64,000 nt of DNA, taken from Variovorax sp. CF313. Lineage in GTDB: Bacteria > Pseudomonadota > Gammaproteobacteria > Burkholderiales > Burkholderiaceae_C. The stretch is taken from the NCBI RefSeq assembly GCF_000282635.1, contig NZ_AKIW01000087.1:1-64000 (forward strand), written 5' to 3'. The translations under genes and the position numbers were made by a program. Below the pieces are notes generated by a model. That model saw only the letters and a list, made by a program, of their open reading frames with translations. It made no database searches and was not told the DNA's origin. Below, in pieces: positions 13,366 through 22,511 of this stretch; position 1 is the first letter of the stretch, and every line of letters starts with the position of its first letter.

Positions 13366-14070
13366 TCAGCGTTTCTCGTACTGCGTCTTGCCAAAAAGAA
13401 TCTCGCGCTCCTTGTCGCCGGTGATCGGCTGGCGCAGGTCGGCCAGCACTTTCACGCCGCGCTGCACGGCGGGCCGCGCAGCGATGCCGTCGAACCAGGC
13501 CTTCAGGTGCGGAAAGTCAGTGAGGGTGATGCCCTGGTTCTCCCAGCTGCGAAGCCATGGAAAGATTGCAATGTCGGCAATCGAATAGCTCTTGCCGGCA
13601 ATGAACCTGTTTTTCGACAACTGCTTGTCGATCACGCCGTACAGGCGCTTGGCTTCGTTGCTGTACCGGTCGATGGCATAGGCGATCTTCTCGGGTGCGT
13701 ACAGGCGGAAGTGGTGCGCCTGGCCGAGCATGGGGCCGACGCCGCCCATCTGGAACATAAGCCACTGCAGCACGTCGTAGCGTTCGCGATCGCCGGTAGG
13801 CAGAAACTTGCCGGTCTTGCCCGCAAGGTAGACGAGGATGGCGCCCGATTCGAAGAGCGAGATGGGCTTGCCATCGGGACCGTCGGGGTCGGTGATGGCG
13901 GGGATCTTGTTGTTCGGGCTGATCTGCAGGAACTCGGGCGCGAACTGATCTCCCTTGCCGATGTTCACGGGGTGCGCGTGGTACGGCAGGCCGCATTCCT
14001 CGAGCATGACGTGAACCTTGTGGCCGTTCGGCGTGGGCCAGGAATAGACCTCGATGGGTGATGCGGGCAT
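13366..14070 (-). CDS. yfcG: Glutathione S-transferase-type disulfide-bond oxidoreductase (YfcG-like)
   Basis: 234 residues from the ATG at 14070 with GGAG 11 bp upstream; a GTG four codons earlier is possible. The thioredoxin-like N-terminal domain carries TPNGHKV and SPNNKIPAI, and the helical C-terminal domain carries [17 protein letters not shown]. These are very close to what I know of the E. coli YfcG/YghU group, which reduces disulfides with glutathione rather than conjugating xenobiotics. It is cytosolic and convergent with no close operon partner. Confidence 0.85.
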   Translation of the reverse strand: MPASPIEVYSWPTPNGHKVHVMLEECGLPYHAHPVNIGKGDQFAPEFLQISPNNKIPAITDPDGPDGKPISLFESGAILVYLAGKTGKFLPTGDRERYDVLQWLMFQMGGVGPMLGQAHHFRLYAPEKIAYAIDRYSNEAKRLYGVIDKQLSKNRFIAGKSYSIADIAIFPWLRSWENQGITLTDFPHLKAWFDGIAARPAVQRGVKVLADLRQPITGDKEREILFGKTQYEKR

Positions 14071-14178
14071 ATCTACTTGCACTCCGTGATGTGATGCGAG
14101 CCCGGCAGCATATACGCGGCCTTTCGAACGCGTGCGGGGCGCAAGTGTTTGGCCTGGCTTGGCGGATGGATGCGCGCC

Positions 14179-15858
14179 TCAAGCCACGGCCGAGGCCTGC
14201 GACAGGTGCTGATGGATCAGCGCGACCGCGGCCGCGCCTTCGCCGATGGCGCCGCCCACGCGCTTGACCGAACCCGATCGCACGTCGCCCACGGCGAATA
14301 CGCCCGGCACGCTCGATTCGAGCGCCGCGGCCGGCCGCGCCGGAAAGCCGCTGCTCGCGGCGGCGCCGGTGAGCACGAAGCCGTGCTTGTCGACGGCCAC
14401 CCCGCAGCCTTCGAGCCACGAGGCTTCGGGCTCGGCGCCAATGAACAGGAAGATGTTGCGCGCCGGGCAGTCATGTTCGGCGCCGCTGGTGTGACAGCGC
14501 CAGGTCGCTCCGGTGAGGCCTTCGTCGGAGTCGCCGTGCAGGCGCACGAGCTCGGTGTGAGGCTGCAGCGAGATGTTGGGTGTGGCCTCGATGCGATCGA
14601 TCAGGTAGCGCGACATGCTGGCGGCCAGCGACGGGCCGCGCACGAGCACGTTGACCTTGGCCGCGTGGCGCGACAGGAACACCGCCGCCTGTCCCGCCGA
14701 GTTGCCGCCGCCCACCAGCGCCACCTCTTGCTGCGCGCAGATCTTCGCCTCGATGGCCGAGGCCCAGTACCAGATGCCGCGGCCTTCGAATTCGGCGAGA
14801 CGCGGTACTTCGGGACGCCGGTAGCGCGCGCCGCTGGCAATGACGACGGTGCGCGCATGGATCGTGCGGCCATCGGCCAGCGCAACGGCCAGGCTGTCGA
14901 GGGCGTTGTCGCGCGAACAGTCGAGCGACACCACCTTGGCTGGAATCAGCATCTCGACGCCGAACTTCTGCGCCTGCACGAAAGCCCGGCCCGCCAGCGC
15001 TTGCCCCGAGATGCCGGTCGGGAAGCCCAGGTAGTTCTCGATGCGCGCGCTCGCGCCCGCCTGGCCGCCGAAGGCGCGGCAGTCGAGCACGATGACGCGC
15101 AGGCCTTCGGAGGCCGCATAGACGGCGGTGGCGAGCCCTGCCGGCCCGGCACCGACGACGGCCACGTCGAACAGCTCGTTGCGCTCGGCGGTGTCGACCA
15201 TGCCCAGGCAGCGCGCGAGCGCGTCGTCAGCCGGGTTGACCAGCACCGAGCCGTCGGGGCACACGGCCAGCAGCTTGCTGGCGCCGTATTGCGCAAGCAG
15301 CGCGGCGGCGTCGGGGTCTTCGGCGGCGTCGACCAGGTGATATGGATAGCCGTTGCGGCGAAGAAAGTTCTCCAGCCGGGCCATGTCGGGCGACTGCGGC
15401 TGGCCGATCAGCACCGGGCCGCTGGCGCCTGACTCGATCAGCGCCACGCGCCGCAGGATCAGCGCGCGGGTGATGCGCTCGCCCAGGTCGGCTTCGGCCA
15501 CGAGCAACGCGCGCAACTGCGCGGGGGAGACGAGCAGCGCCTCGACGTCTTCGTCGGCATGGCCATCGACCAGGGCGGGGCGGCCGCTCAACTGGCCGAC
15601 TTCGGCCAGGAATTCGCCCGGCCCCTGCCGCACGATGGGCACGACGTGGCCGAGGCCGTCGCGCTGCGTGACGGCTACCACGCCCTTGAGCAGCACGAAC
15701 ATGCCGGGACCGGTTTCCCCGGCGGTGAAGAGCCGGCTGCCGCGCGCAAACTGCTGCACGGTGCCGAAGCGCGCAATGCGCGCAATCTCGGTGTCACTGA
15801 GGACAGGAAAAGTCTGGTGAAGGCGGTTGCTGTCGGTGCCGTTTGCGTCGAGGGCCAT
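14179..15858 (-). CDS. Cyclic-nucleotide-binding domain fused to TrxR-like FAD oxidoreductase
   Basis: About 559 residues from the ATG at 15858 (GGAG 9 bp upstream; two earlier in-frame ATGs exist). A CRP-type cyclic-nucleotide-binding fold spans about residues 10-140 (GSRLFTAGETGPGMFVLLKG). A thioredoxin-like segment follows (GQPQSPDMARLENFLRRNG). Then comes a thioredoxin-reductase-like flavoprotein with VVGAGPAGLATAVYAAS, VALVGGGNSAGQAAV and the FAD motif GVFAVGDV. Where TrxR has CxxC the protein reads YWASAIEA, so it lacks the redox dithiol and cannot be a normal thioredoxin reductase. This fusion is widespread with unclear function. Confidence 0.8.
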   Translation of the reverse strand: MALDANGTDSNRLHQTFPVLSDTEIARIARFGTVQQFARGSRLFTAGETGPGMFVLLKGVVAVTQRDGLGHVVPIVRQGPGEFLAEVGQLSGRPALVDGHADEDVEALLVSPAQLRALLVAEADLGERITRALILRRVALIESGASGPVLIGQPQSPDMARLENFLRRNGYPYHLVDAAEDPDAAALLAQYGASKLLAVCPDGSVLVNPADDALARCLGMVDTAERNELFDVAVVGAGPAGLATAVYAASEGLRVIVLDCRAFGGQAGASARIENYLGFPTGISGQALAGRAFVQAQKFGVEMLIPAKVVSLDCSRDNALDSLAVALADGRTIHARTVVIASGARYRRPEVPRLAEFEGRGIWYWASAIEAKICAQQEVALVGGGNSAGQAAVFLSRHAAKVNVLVRGPSLAASMSRYLIDRIEATPNISLQPHTELVRLHGDSDEGLTGATWRCHTSGAEHDCPARNIFLFIGAEPEASWLEGCGVAVDKHGFVLTGAAASSGFPARPAAALESSVPGVFAVGDVRSGSVKRVGGAIGEGAAAVALIHQHLSQASAVA

Positions 15859-15996
15859 GTGGGGAAACTCCATGTCGCGAATCCACTGCATTAAACGACG
15901 AAGCGGCGCGGCGCAACATCGTCATGCGGCTGCAATCTTCCTGACACGCGCGCTTCATGGCAGGTGCGGAGACTCCCTCGGCAGAAAGGGTTCCCC

Positions 15997-16875
15997 ATGA
16001 AAGAACTGCCCAACCCGACGTTTCCGCTTTCACAGATCGGGCTGCGCGCGGCCTTGTGGCCCGCTCCCGCGACCGGTGTGCCTGCCGTTGCCCGCACGTC
16101 GGTGCCCCAGGCGCCTGCTGTCATCCTGCCGCCGGTTGCCGATACCAAGCAAGGCATCACCGTGGGCTGGGCCCGTCACCTGGACGACGTGCGAGCTGCC
16201 CAGCGACTGCGCTACGACGTGTTCGTCGGCGAAATGGGCGCCCGGGTCTCCTCGCCGCTGGCCGGCCACGACATCGACCTGTTCGACGATTTCTGCGAAC
16301 ACCTGCTGGTGCGCGACGAGCTGACGCAGCAGGTCATCGGTACTTACCGCGTGCTCACGCCGGCCCAGGCCCGCCGCGTCGGCAGCACCTACAGCGACAC
16401 CGAGTTCGACCTCACCCGGCTGCGCGACCTGCGCGAGCGCATGGTCGAGCTGGGCCGCAGCTGCGTGCATCCGGACCACCGCCAGGGCGGCGTGATCCTC
16501 GCGCTGTGGGGTGCACTGGCTGGCTTCATGCATCGCAACAAGCTCGACACGATGATCGGCTGCGCGAGCATTCCGATGTCACACAACGGTGTCACGAACG
16601 GCGACGCGGCGGCCAGCATCTGGCGCCAGGTGTCGGCCAAGCACATGGCGCCGATCCAGTACCAGGTGCAGCCCCGCCTGCCGCTGCCGGTCGAGCGTCT
16701 CGACAGCACGCTCGACGTGGAGCCGCCGGCGCTCATCAAGGGCTACCTGCGCCTGGGCGCCAAGGTGCTCGGCGCGCCGGCCTGGGACCCGGACTTCAAC
16801 GCGGCCGACCTGCCGATGCTGATGCGCATCGACGATTTGCCGGCGCGCTACCGCAAGCATTTCCTGGGCGCATGA
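15997..16875 (+). CDS. olsB: L-ornithine N-acyltransferase (ornithine-lipid synthesis)
   Basis: 292 residues from the ATG at 15997, preceded by AAAGGG. The GNAT-type fold has LRYDVFVGEMGA, DIDLFDDFCEHLLVRD, VIGTYRVL and VELGRSCVHPDHR, the conserved blocks of OlsB. OlsB acylates ornithine from 3-hydroxyacyl-ACP to make lyso-ornithine lipid, a phosphorus-free membrane lipid often made under phosphate starvation. The usual partner OlsA is not adjacent. It is followed 179 bp later by ppk with Pho-box-like repeats between. The family is clear; the phosphate link is inference from position. Confidence 0.7.
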   Translation: MKELPNPTFPLSQIGLRAALWPAPATGVPAVARTSVPQAPAVILPPVADTKQGITVGWARHLDDVRAAQRLRYDVFVGEMGARVSSPLAGHDIDLFDDFCEHLLVRDELTQQVIGTYRVLTPAQARRVGSTYSDTEFDLTRLRDLRERMVELGRSCVHPDHRQGGVILALWGALAGFMHRNKLDTMIGCASIPMSHNGVTNGDAAASIWRQVSAKHMAPIQYQVQPRLPLPVERLDSTLDVEPPALIKGYLRLGAKVLGAPAWDPDFNAADLPMLMRIDDLPARYRKHFLGA

Positions 16876-16957
16876 AGCCGGCGGCTGCCCCGTCCCACAA
16901 CGGGTTGCCCGCCCTGTCTCCGGGCATGATGGAGCCCCACAAGACGGCGGCGGTGGC

Positions 16958-16987
16958 GTCACGAGAATGTCATGAGAGCGTCACAAA
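16958..16987 (+). promoter_or_regulatory. Pho box upstream of ppk
   Basis: Three direct repeats start GTCAC, GTCAT and GTCAC at 16958, 16969 and 16980, each exactly 11 bp apart. A fourth GTCAT lies at 17001, about two periods on. PhoB binds tandem 11 bp units containing TGTCA. The cluster is 68-97 bp upstream of the ppk start. Confidence 0.65.
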
Positions 16988-17054
16988 TGACATCGACACT
17001 GTCATATTTCCGCCTACGTGTGCTCCCGTGCCGCTTGCTCCAGAATCAGTGCCC

Positions 17055-19193
17055 ATGTCACTCGCCCCCGCAGACCGGTCGCCAGCCGTCGCGGCGCCCA
17101 CGTTCACGCTGCTCGACCGCGACCACAGCATCCTGTCATTCAATGAACGGGTGCTCGACTGGGCCCATCGGCCCGAGGTGCCGCTGATCGAGCGGCTGCG
17201 CTACCTTTGCATCGTGTCTTCCAACCTCGATGAGTTCTTCGAGGTTCGCGCCGCGCCGCACCTGATCGCGGGCAGCGCCGGCGACCGCAAGGGCGTCTAC
17301 ACCGTCGAGTCGTTCGAGCGGCTGGCCGAAGCGGCACACAAGCTCGTGGCGCGCCAGTATGCGCTGTACAACGACGAGTTGATGCCGACCTTTGCCACGC
17401 ACGGCATCCACATCATTTCGCACGGCGAGCGCAATCCGGCTCAGCGCAAGTGGGTCGGCGAATACTTCGAACGCGAGGTGCGCCCGCTGCTGATCCCGGT
17501 CGGGCTCGACCCGGCGCATCCGTTTCCGCAGGTGGCCAACAAGTCGCTCAACTTCATCGTGCGGCTGGGTGGCAAGGACGCGTTCGGGCGCGAGAACCCG
17601 ATCCAGATCGTGAAGGTGCCTCGCGTGCTGCCGCGTCTGATCAAGATGCCGGCCAAGGTGTCGGACGGCAAGACGCTCTTCGTGGCGCTGTCGAGCGTGG
17701 TGCGTGCGCACCTTGCCAGCATGTTCCCGGGGCGGGAGGTGGGCGATTTTTCGCAGTTCCGCGTCACTCGGCATTCCGACCTGGCAGTGGACGAGGAAGA
17801 CGTGAAGAACCTGCGCACCGCCTTGCGCCAGGGGCTGCAGCATCGCCACTACGGGCAGGCCGTGCGACTGGAGGTGTCGGCGAGCTGCGCCGAGTCGCTC
17901 GCGAGCTTTCTGCTGGCGCAGTTCAACCTGCCGCTGCAGTCCCTGTACCGCGTGCACGGGCCGGTCAACCTGGCACGGCTCACGCAATTGGCCGACTTGC
18001 TCGAGGAGCCGCAGTTGCGGTTTCCGCCATACCCGGCGTCGTACCCGGTCACGCTGTCGCCGGCGCAGTCGTTCTTCGAGCGACTGCAGCGCGGCGACGT
18101 CCTGATCCACCAGCCCTTCGAGAGCTTCGAGGGCGTGCTTGCGTTCCTTCGCGAAGCGGTGCTCGATCCGCATGTACTGGCGATCAAGCAGACCATCTAT
18201 CGCACGGGTACCGATTCCGAACTGATGGACCTGTTGCGCGAAGCGGTGCGCCGCGGCAAGGAAGTCACGGTGGTGGTGGAGCTGAAGGCACGCTTCGACG
18301 AAGAGGCCAACATCAACTGGGCCGAGATGCTCGAGTCGATCGGCGCGCAGGTGGTGTACGGCGTGGTCGGCCTGAAGACCCACGCCAAGATGCTGCTGGT
18401 GACGCGGCGCGAGGGCAAGCAGATGCGCCGCTACGGCCATCTGTCCACGGGCAACTACAACCCGCGCACGGCCAGGCTCTACACCGACATCAGCCACCTC
18501 ACGGCCGACCCGCTGCTGACGGCCGACATGGAAGCGGTCTTCGTGCACATGGCCAGCCAGAGCCGGCTGCCCAGACTCAACCGCATGTGGCTGGCGCCGT
18601 TCGACCTGCACAAGAACATCACGGCGCAGATCGATGCGTTGGGCATGGCCGCTGCGGCAGGCCACCCCACGCGCATCGTCGCCAAGATGAACGCGCTGAC
18701 CGACGAGGAGATCATCGCCTCGCTGATCCGCGCGGGACAGAAGGGCGTGAAGATCGACCTGATCGTGCGCGGTGCGTGCACGCTGCCCGCGCAGGTGCCG
18801 GGGCTGACCGACAACATCCGCGTGCGCTCGGTGATCGGGCGCTTCCTGGAGCATTCGCGGGTCTTCTATTTCCGCAACGGCGAGGACGAGTCGCTGTACC
18901 TGTCGAGTGCCGACTGGATGAACCGCAACATGATGCGGCGTATCGAACTCGCTTGGCCCGTGACGGACGCCGCGCTGCGCCAGCGGCTGATCGACGAATG
19001 CCTGGTGGCCTATCTGCACGACGGGCGCGATGCCTGGGACCTGGGCGCAGACGGCATCTACACGCGCGTCGACCACGACACGCATCCGGGCGAGGACGGC
19101 GTGGCGCGCGCCATCGAGGCTCATGGTGCGCAGTCTGCGCTCATGAACCGCTATGCTTCACGAGGGCATCTGCGCGATGCATCCAGCAACTGA
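17055..19193 (+). CDS. ppk: Polyphosphate kinase 1
   Basis: 712 residues from the ATG at 17055 (MSLAPADRS). Earlier in-frame codons overlap olsB and are rejected. The N-terminal domain opens with LDRDHSILSFNERVLDWA. The catalytic half contains TDSELMDLLREA, VELKARFDEEANI and YGHLSTGNYNPRTARLYTD, in which the first His is the autophosphorylated residue. It makes polyphosphate from ATP reversibly. Length matches PPK1. sixA follows after 13 bp, and ppx is nearby on the other strand, so synthesis and breakdown of polyphosphate are encoded together beside the pst-pho operon. Confidence 0.95.
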   Translation: MSLAPADRSPAVAAPTFTLLDRDHSILSFNERVLDWAHRPEVPLIERLRYLCIVSSNLDEFFEVRAAPHLIAGSAGDRKGVYTVESFERLAEAAHKLVARQYALYNDELMPTFATHGIHIISHGERNPAQRKWVGEYFEREVRPLLIPVGLDPAHPFPQVANKSLNFIVRLGGKDAFGRENPIQIVKVPRVLPRLIKMPAKVSDGKTLFVALSSVVRAHLASMFPGREVGDFSQFRVTRHSDLAVDEEDVKNLRTALRQGLQHRHYGQAVRLEVSASCAESLASFLLAQFNLPLQSLYRVHGPVNLARLTQLADLLEEPQLRFPPYPASYPVTLSPAQSFFERLQRGDVLIHQPFESFEGVLAFLREAVLDPHVLAIKQTIYRTGTDSELMDLLREAVRRGKEVTVVVELKARFDEEANINWAEMLESIGAQVVYGVVGLKTHAKMLLVTRREGKQMRRYGHLSTGNYNPRTARLYTDISHLTADPLLTADMEAVFVHMASQSRLPRLNRMWLAPFDLHKNITAQIDALGMAAAAGHPTRIVAKMNALTDEEIIASLIRAGQKGVKIDLIVRGACTLPAQVPGLTDNIRVRSVIGRFLEHSRVFYFRNGEDESLYLSSADWMNRNMMRRIELAWPVTDAALRQRLIDECLVAYLHDGRDAWDLGADGIYTRVDHDTHPGEDGVARAIEAHGAQSALMNRYASRGHLRDASSN

Positions 19194-19206
19194 CGCACGA
19201 AGGACC

Positions 19207-19674
19207 ATGACCATGGACTTGATCTTCTGGCGGCATGCCGAAGCCGAGGACTGGACCGAGGGTTGCGACGACATGCAGCGCTCGCTCACCCCGCGCGGTG
19301 AGAAGCAGGCCAAGCGGATGGCCAGCTGGCTGGACCGCCAGTTGCCCGACGGCACGCGCATCATCTGCAGCCCCGCGCGGCGCTGCGAGCAGACCGCGCT
19401 GGCCCTGGGCCGCAAGTACAAGCTGCGTTCGGAACTCGCGCCCGACACCACGCCCGAGGCGCTGCTCGGTGCGGCCGGCTGGCCCAACGGCAAATCGGTG
19501 GTGCTGATGATCGGCCACCAGCCCTCGGTGGGGCAGGCCATCTCGCTCCTGCTCGGCCTCAAGCAGGACAGCTGCCCGGTGCGCAAGGGCGCGCTGTGGT
19601 GGATCCGCACGCGCGAGCGCGACGGCGACGTGCAGACCGTCGTCGTCACGGTGCAGTCGCCCGAGCTCATCTAG
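19207..19674 (+). CDS. sixA: Phosphohistidine phosphatase SixA
   Basis: 155 residues. The ATG at 19207 follows AAGGA. It is a histidine-phosphatase fold with FWRHAEAED (catalytic Arg-His near the N-terminus) and IGHQPSVGQA (second His). It is short, as is typical for SixA, and single-domain. SixA removes phosphate from phosphohistidine in signalling or phosphotransfer proteins. It lies 13 bp after ppk and is probably co-transcribed with it; ppk works through a phosphohistidine, but a functional link is only suggested by position. Confidence 0.85.
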   Translation: MTMDLIFWRHAEAEDWTEGCDDMQRSLTPRGEKQAKRMASWLDRQLPDGTRIICSPARRCEQTALALGRKYKLRSELAPDTTPEALLGAAGWPNGKSVVLMIGHQPSVGQAISLLLGLKQDSCPVRKGALWWIRTRERDGDVQTVVVTVQSPELI

Positions 19675-19681
19675 CCCCCCG

Positions 19682-19702
19682 GCCTGCCGCTTCCGGGCAG
19701 GC
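19682..19702 (+). terminator. Likely terminator after sixA
   Basis: Arms GCCTGCC and GGCAGGC with a 7 nt loop, followed by GCTTTGTC. It lies 7 bp after the sixA stop. The U-run is short, so strength is uncertain. Confidence 0.5.
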
Positions 19703-19933
19703 GCTTTGTCATGGTTGCAGACCGAGTGGGGCGGGGCGCTTGTCTCCCTGGAAAAGGGGCGCACCGCTCATGTGCGCAAGCGGCGCAATTTCTACAGTGA
19801 CTCCACGGCAGTCCGCTTGGCCCCGATGAGGGGAAAGGCCATTGCCAGTCGGCCACCTCACTGGGGAACACGCATGAAACTGCTCAACCTCTCGCCAAGA
19901 AGCTTCACGAATCTGCTGCGGGAAAGCGCAGGC

Positions 19934-20722
19934 ATGTCGTTGAAAACGCTGACTCCCCTGCTTGTTGCCGCAGCCCTTGTGTCAGGGTGCGCGACGGACG
20001 CGCCCCCGCCTGCGCTGCAAGCCCGCCACGATGCCGCCCGGTCGGTGGCGAAGGTCGAAATCATCTACAACCAGGAGGACGAACTGATCGTCGTGGATGG
20101 CGGTGGTTCGGGGCTGACGAGCTTTGCCGGGTTCCTGGGGCCTATCGGCGCGCTGCTGGCACTTGGCATCGACACCAACAGCCGGATGACGACGGCCGAC
20201 CGCACGGACCGGCGCAGCAAGGAGTTCACGGCTGCGGTGAGGAACAGCGGTGTGCCCATGGGGCTCAACAGCTATTTCGCAGAGCGGCTGGCGGCGCGCC
20301 TGCGGGACGGCGGCCGCGAGGTGAAGCTGACGCCTTTCATGCGCGCGACTGGAAAGCTCCCCGAGATGCAGGTGCCGGAACTCCAGCCGACCCCCGGCTA
20401 CAGCACGTTGATCCTGCGGATCACGACTGCTTATGGGGCATCCGATGCGACTTCGAGCTTCAAACCCATCGTGGCGGTCGAGCAGTTGCTGAGAGACGAG
20501 CATCAGGCTGTCCTCTACCAGGCAAGCCATACCTCCGATTTGAGTCAGCCGACCTACTTCCGGTATGACGGCCTGCTCAATGACCCCGCGGTTGCCCGGG
20601 AAGGGCTGAGGCAAGGGCTTGCCCAGGTCGTTCAGCCTGCCTATGCCGGCATGTTCGGGGACGACGAGCCTCGCATGGCCCATGTGGCAGCCGGTCGGAC
20701 GGTTGGCCCCGATCCCAAGTAA
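19934..20722 (+). CDS. Putative lipoprotein of unknown function
   Basis: 262 residues from the ATG at 19934, chosen because it gives an ideal lipoprotein signal (MSLKTLTPLLVAAALVSGC, Cys19). An ATG at 19874 with GGGGAA upstream is the alternative. The mature protein has a glycine-rich hydrophobic stretch (SGLTSFAGFLGPIGALLALG) followed by a mixed alpha/beta domain with LNSYFAERLAARLRDGG and YSTLILRITTAYG, which may form a periplasmic domain. I do not recognise a family. It is convergent with ppx, leaving 6 bp between stops. Confidence 0.6.
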   Translation: MSLKTLTPLLVAAALVSGCATDAPPPALQARHDAARSVAKVEIIYNQEDELIVVDGGGSGLTSFAGFLGPIGALLALGIDTNSRMTTADRTDRRSKEFTAAVRNSGVPMGLNSYFAERLAARLRDGGREVKLTPFMRATGKLPEMQVPELQPTPGYSTLILRITTAYGASDATSSFKPIVAVEQLLRDEHQAVLYQASHTSDLSQPTYFRYDGLLNDPAVAREGLRQGLAQVVQPAYAGMFGDDEPRMAHVAAGRTVGPDPK

Positions 20723-20728
20723 AGCGGC

Positions 20729-22249
20729 TCAGGCCCCGCTGAGTTCCACGCGCCAGGTGCTGGTCTTCTGCCAGGCCTGCACTTCTTCGCGCAGGAGGTG
20801 TGCGGACTGCGGGTAGGCCTCGGCCCAGTCGGGCGCGCAGGCAATCGTGAAAGCCCTGGCGCCCAATGCCGCGAGATGCAGCGCGAGCGGATCGGGATCG
20901 CGGCGTGCATGGCACAGGATGATCGCGAGCCGAAGCGACAGCAGCTGCATGACGAAGGTCTCGTCGTCCAGCGCGATTTCGAGCTTGCGCAGCTTGCCGC
21001 GCTGGCCTAGCACCAGCTGGCCGAGCGCGTGCATCTCGTTCACCGCGAAGCCGGGCGCGTCGGTGTTGTCGAGGATGTAGGCGCCGTGCTTGTGATAGTC
21101 GCTGTGCGAGACCAGTGTGCCGATCTCGTGCAGCTGCGCCGCCCAGCCCAGTTTGCGCAATGCGCGGCCGGCGCGGCTCGACGTGCTGCCGCCGCGCGCG
21201 GCGGGGGAGAGCTGCACGAACAGCGACGCGGCCGTTTCGCCCACGCGCTTGGCCTGGGCCGCATCGACCGAAAACCGGCTGGCCAGACGGGCCACGGTGG
21301 CCGTGCGCATGTCGGCCACGCTCTCGTCGCGTTCCAGCAACTCGTAGAGCACGCCGTGGCGCAATGCACCCTGCGCCACCTTCATCTCCTCGATGCCGAG
21401 CAGGTCGAACACCGCGCGCAGCACGCTCACGCCGCCGCCGATCACGGCCTTGCGATCCTCGCGCATGCCGTCGATGCGCAGCTTGTCGGCGCTGCCGGCC
21501 TTGAGCAAGCGGTCGAGCAGCCAGTCGAGGCCTTCGCGGGTGACCAGGCCCGATTCGGCGCCCGCGGCAGCGAGCACGTCGCCGACCGCGCCGATGGTGC
21601 CCGAGGCGCCGTAGGCCACGTCCCACTGGTCGCGGGTGTAGCTGCCGAGCGCGTCGTCGAGCACGGCCTTGGCGGCCACTTCGGCGGCGCGGAAGGCTGC
21701 GGGCGTGAACTGGCCCTCGGCGAAGTGCTTCATCGACCAGGCGACGCTGCCGACGCGGTACGACTCGACCAGTTCGGCCTCGAGCGCGTGGCCGATGATC
21801 ATTTCAGTGGAGCGCCCGCCGATGTCGACCACCAGCCGGCGCTCGCGCTCGGATGCGTCGGTGTGCGGGAGCATGTGCGCCACGCCCTGATAGATGAGGC
21901 GGGCCTCTTCCCGGCCCGGGATCACGTCGATGCCGAAGCCCAGGATGGTGCGTGCACGCAGCAGGAACTCTTCGCGGTTGCGTGCTTCGCGCAGCGTTTG
22001 CGTGGCTACGGCTCGCACCTGCGAGCGCTTGAAGCCGGCCAGCCGCTCGCCGAAGCGAGCGAGGGCGTCCCAGCCGCGCTGCATGGCTTCGGTGGTGAGG
22101 TTGCGCGCGCTGTCCAGTCCGTTGCCCTGGCGCACGGTCTCCTTGAGGTATTCGGTGCGGTGGATCTGGCCGTGATCGACCTGTCCGATTTCGAGCCTGA
22201 AGCTGTTCGAGCCCAGGTCGACTGCTGCGAGGCGGGTGCCGTTTTGCAT
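20729..22249 (-). CDS. ppx: Exopolyphosphatase
   Basis: 506 residues. It is an actin/Hsp70-like ASKHA fold: phosphate-1 motif LAAVDLGSNSFRLEIG, phosphate-2 motif RLVVDIGGRSTEMIIG and adenosine-type GASGTIGA, then a C-terminal HD-type helical domain (LHEIGTLVSHSDYHKHG). It hydrolyses terminal phosphate from polyphosphate; the same family includes guanosine pentaphosphatase. It is divergent from pstS with 262 bp between, where Pho-box repeats lie. The start MQNGTRLAAVD is well placed for the family. Confidence 0.9.
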   Translation of the reverse strand: MQNGTRLAAVDLGSNSFRLEIGQVDHGQIHRTEYLKETVRQGNGLDSARNLTTEAMQRGWDALARFGERLAGFKRSQVRAVATQTLREARNREEFLLRARTILGFGIDVIPGREEARLIYQGVAHMLPHTDASERERRLVVDIGGRSTEMIIGHALEAELVESYRVGSVAWSMKHFAEGQFTPAAFRAAEVAAKAVLDDALGSYTRDQWDVAYGASGTIGAVGDVLAAAGAESGLVTREGLDWLLDRLLKAGSADKLRIDGMREDRKAVIGGGVSVLRAVFDLLGIEEMKVAQGALRHGVLYELLERDESVADMRTATVARLASRFSVDAAQAKRVGETAASLFVQLSPAARGGSTSSRAGRALRKLGWAAQLHEIGTLVSHSDYHKHGAYILDNTDAPGFAVNEMHALGQLVLGQRGKLRKLEIALDDETFVMQLLSLRLAIILCHARRDPDPLALHLAALGARAFTIACAPDWAEAYPQSAHLLREEVQAWQKTSTWRVELSGA

Positions 22250-22429
22250 GTGGTTCCGAGAAGAAGGCGGGTGTCTTGTTGTGTTTGATCGTAGCGCCGT
22301 GACAGAGCGCGCAGCCTCCAGATTCGCGCGACAGCGAGGTTCGCAAGGCTAGGCGCGGACCATGACGGTTGCGTGACAGCGTCACATGGATCGCGGGGGA
22401 AACGAAGGCATTTTCCCTCGACAGAGGGG

Positions 22430-22449
22430 TGTCACACCGATGTCACACA
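22430..22449 (+). promoter_or_regulatory. Pho box upstream of pstS
   Basis: TGTCACACCGATGTCACACA gives two GTCAC units 11 bp apart, 63-82 bp upstream of the pstS ATG. A further GTCAC at 22381 lies in a GTGAC-AGC-GTCAC palindrome. This is the expected PhoB target for a pst operon. The remaining part of 22250-22511 holds no gene. Confidence 0.7.
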
Positions 22450-22511
22450 AGCTTTCTAGAGTCCGTTCAAGCCCAAAAAAGGGACTACTTCTTACTTCTA
22501 AAGGAAGCTTC

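Noticed and set aside
13507-15432. Long plus-strand open frames opposite the GST and the flavoprotein genes.
   Set aside because: They are His/Ala/Arg-rich antisense frames without ribosome sites or recognisable domains, as expected from GC-rich codon bias.
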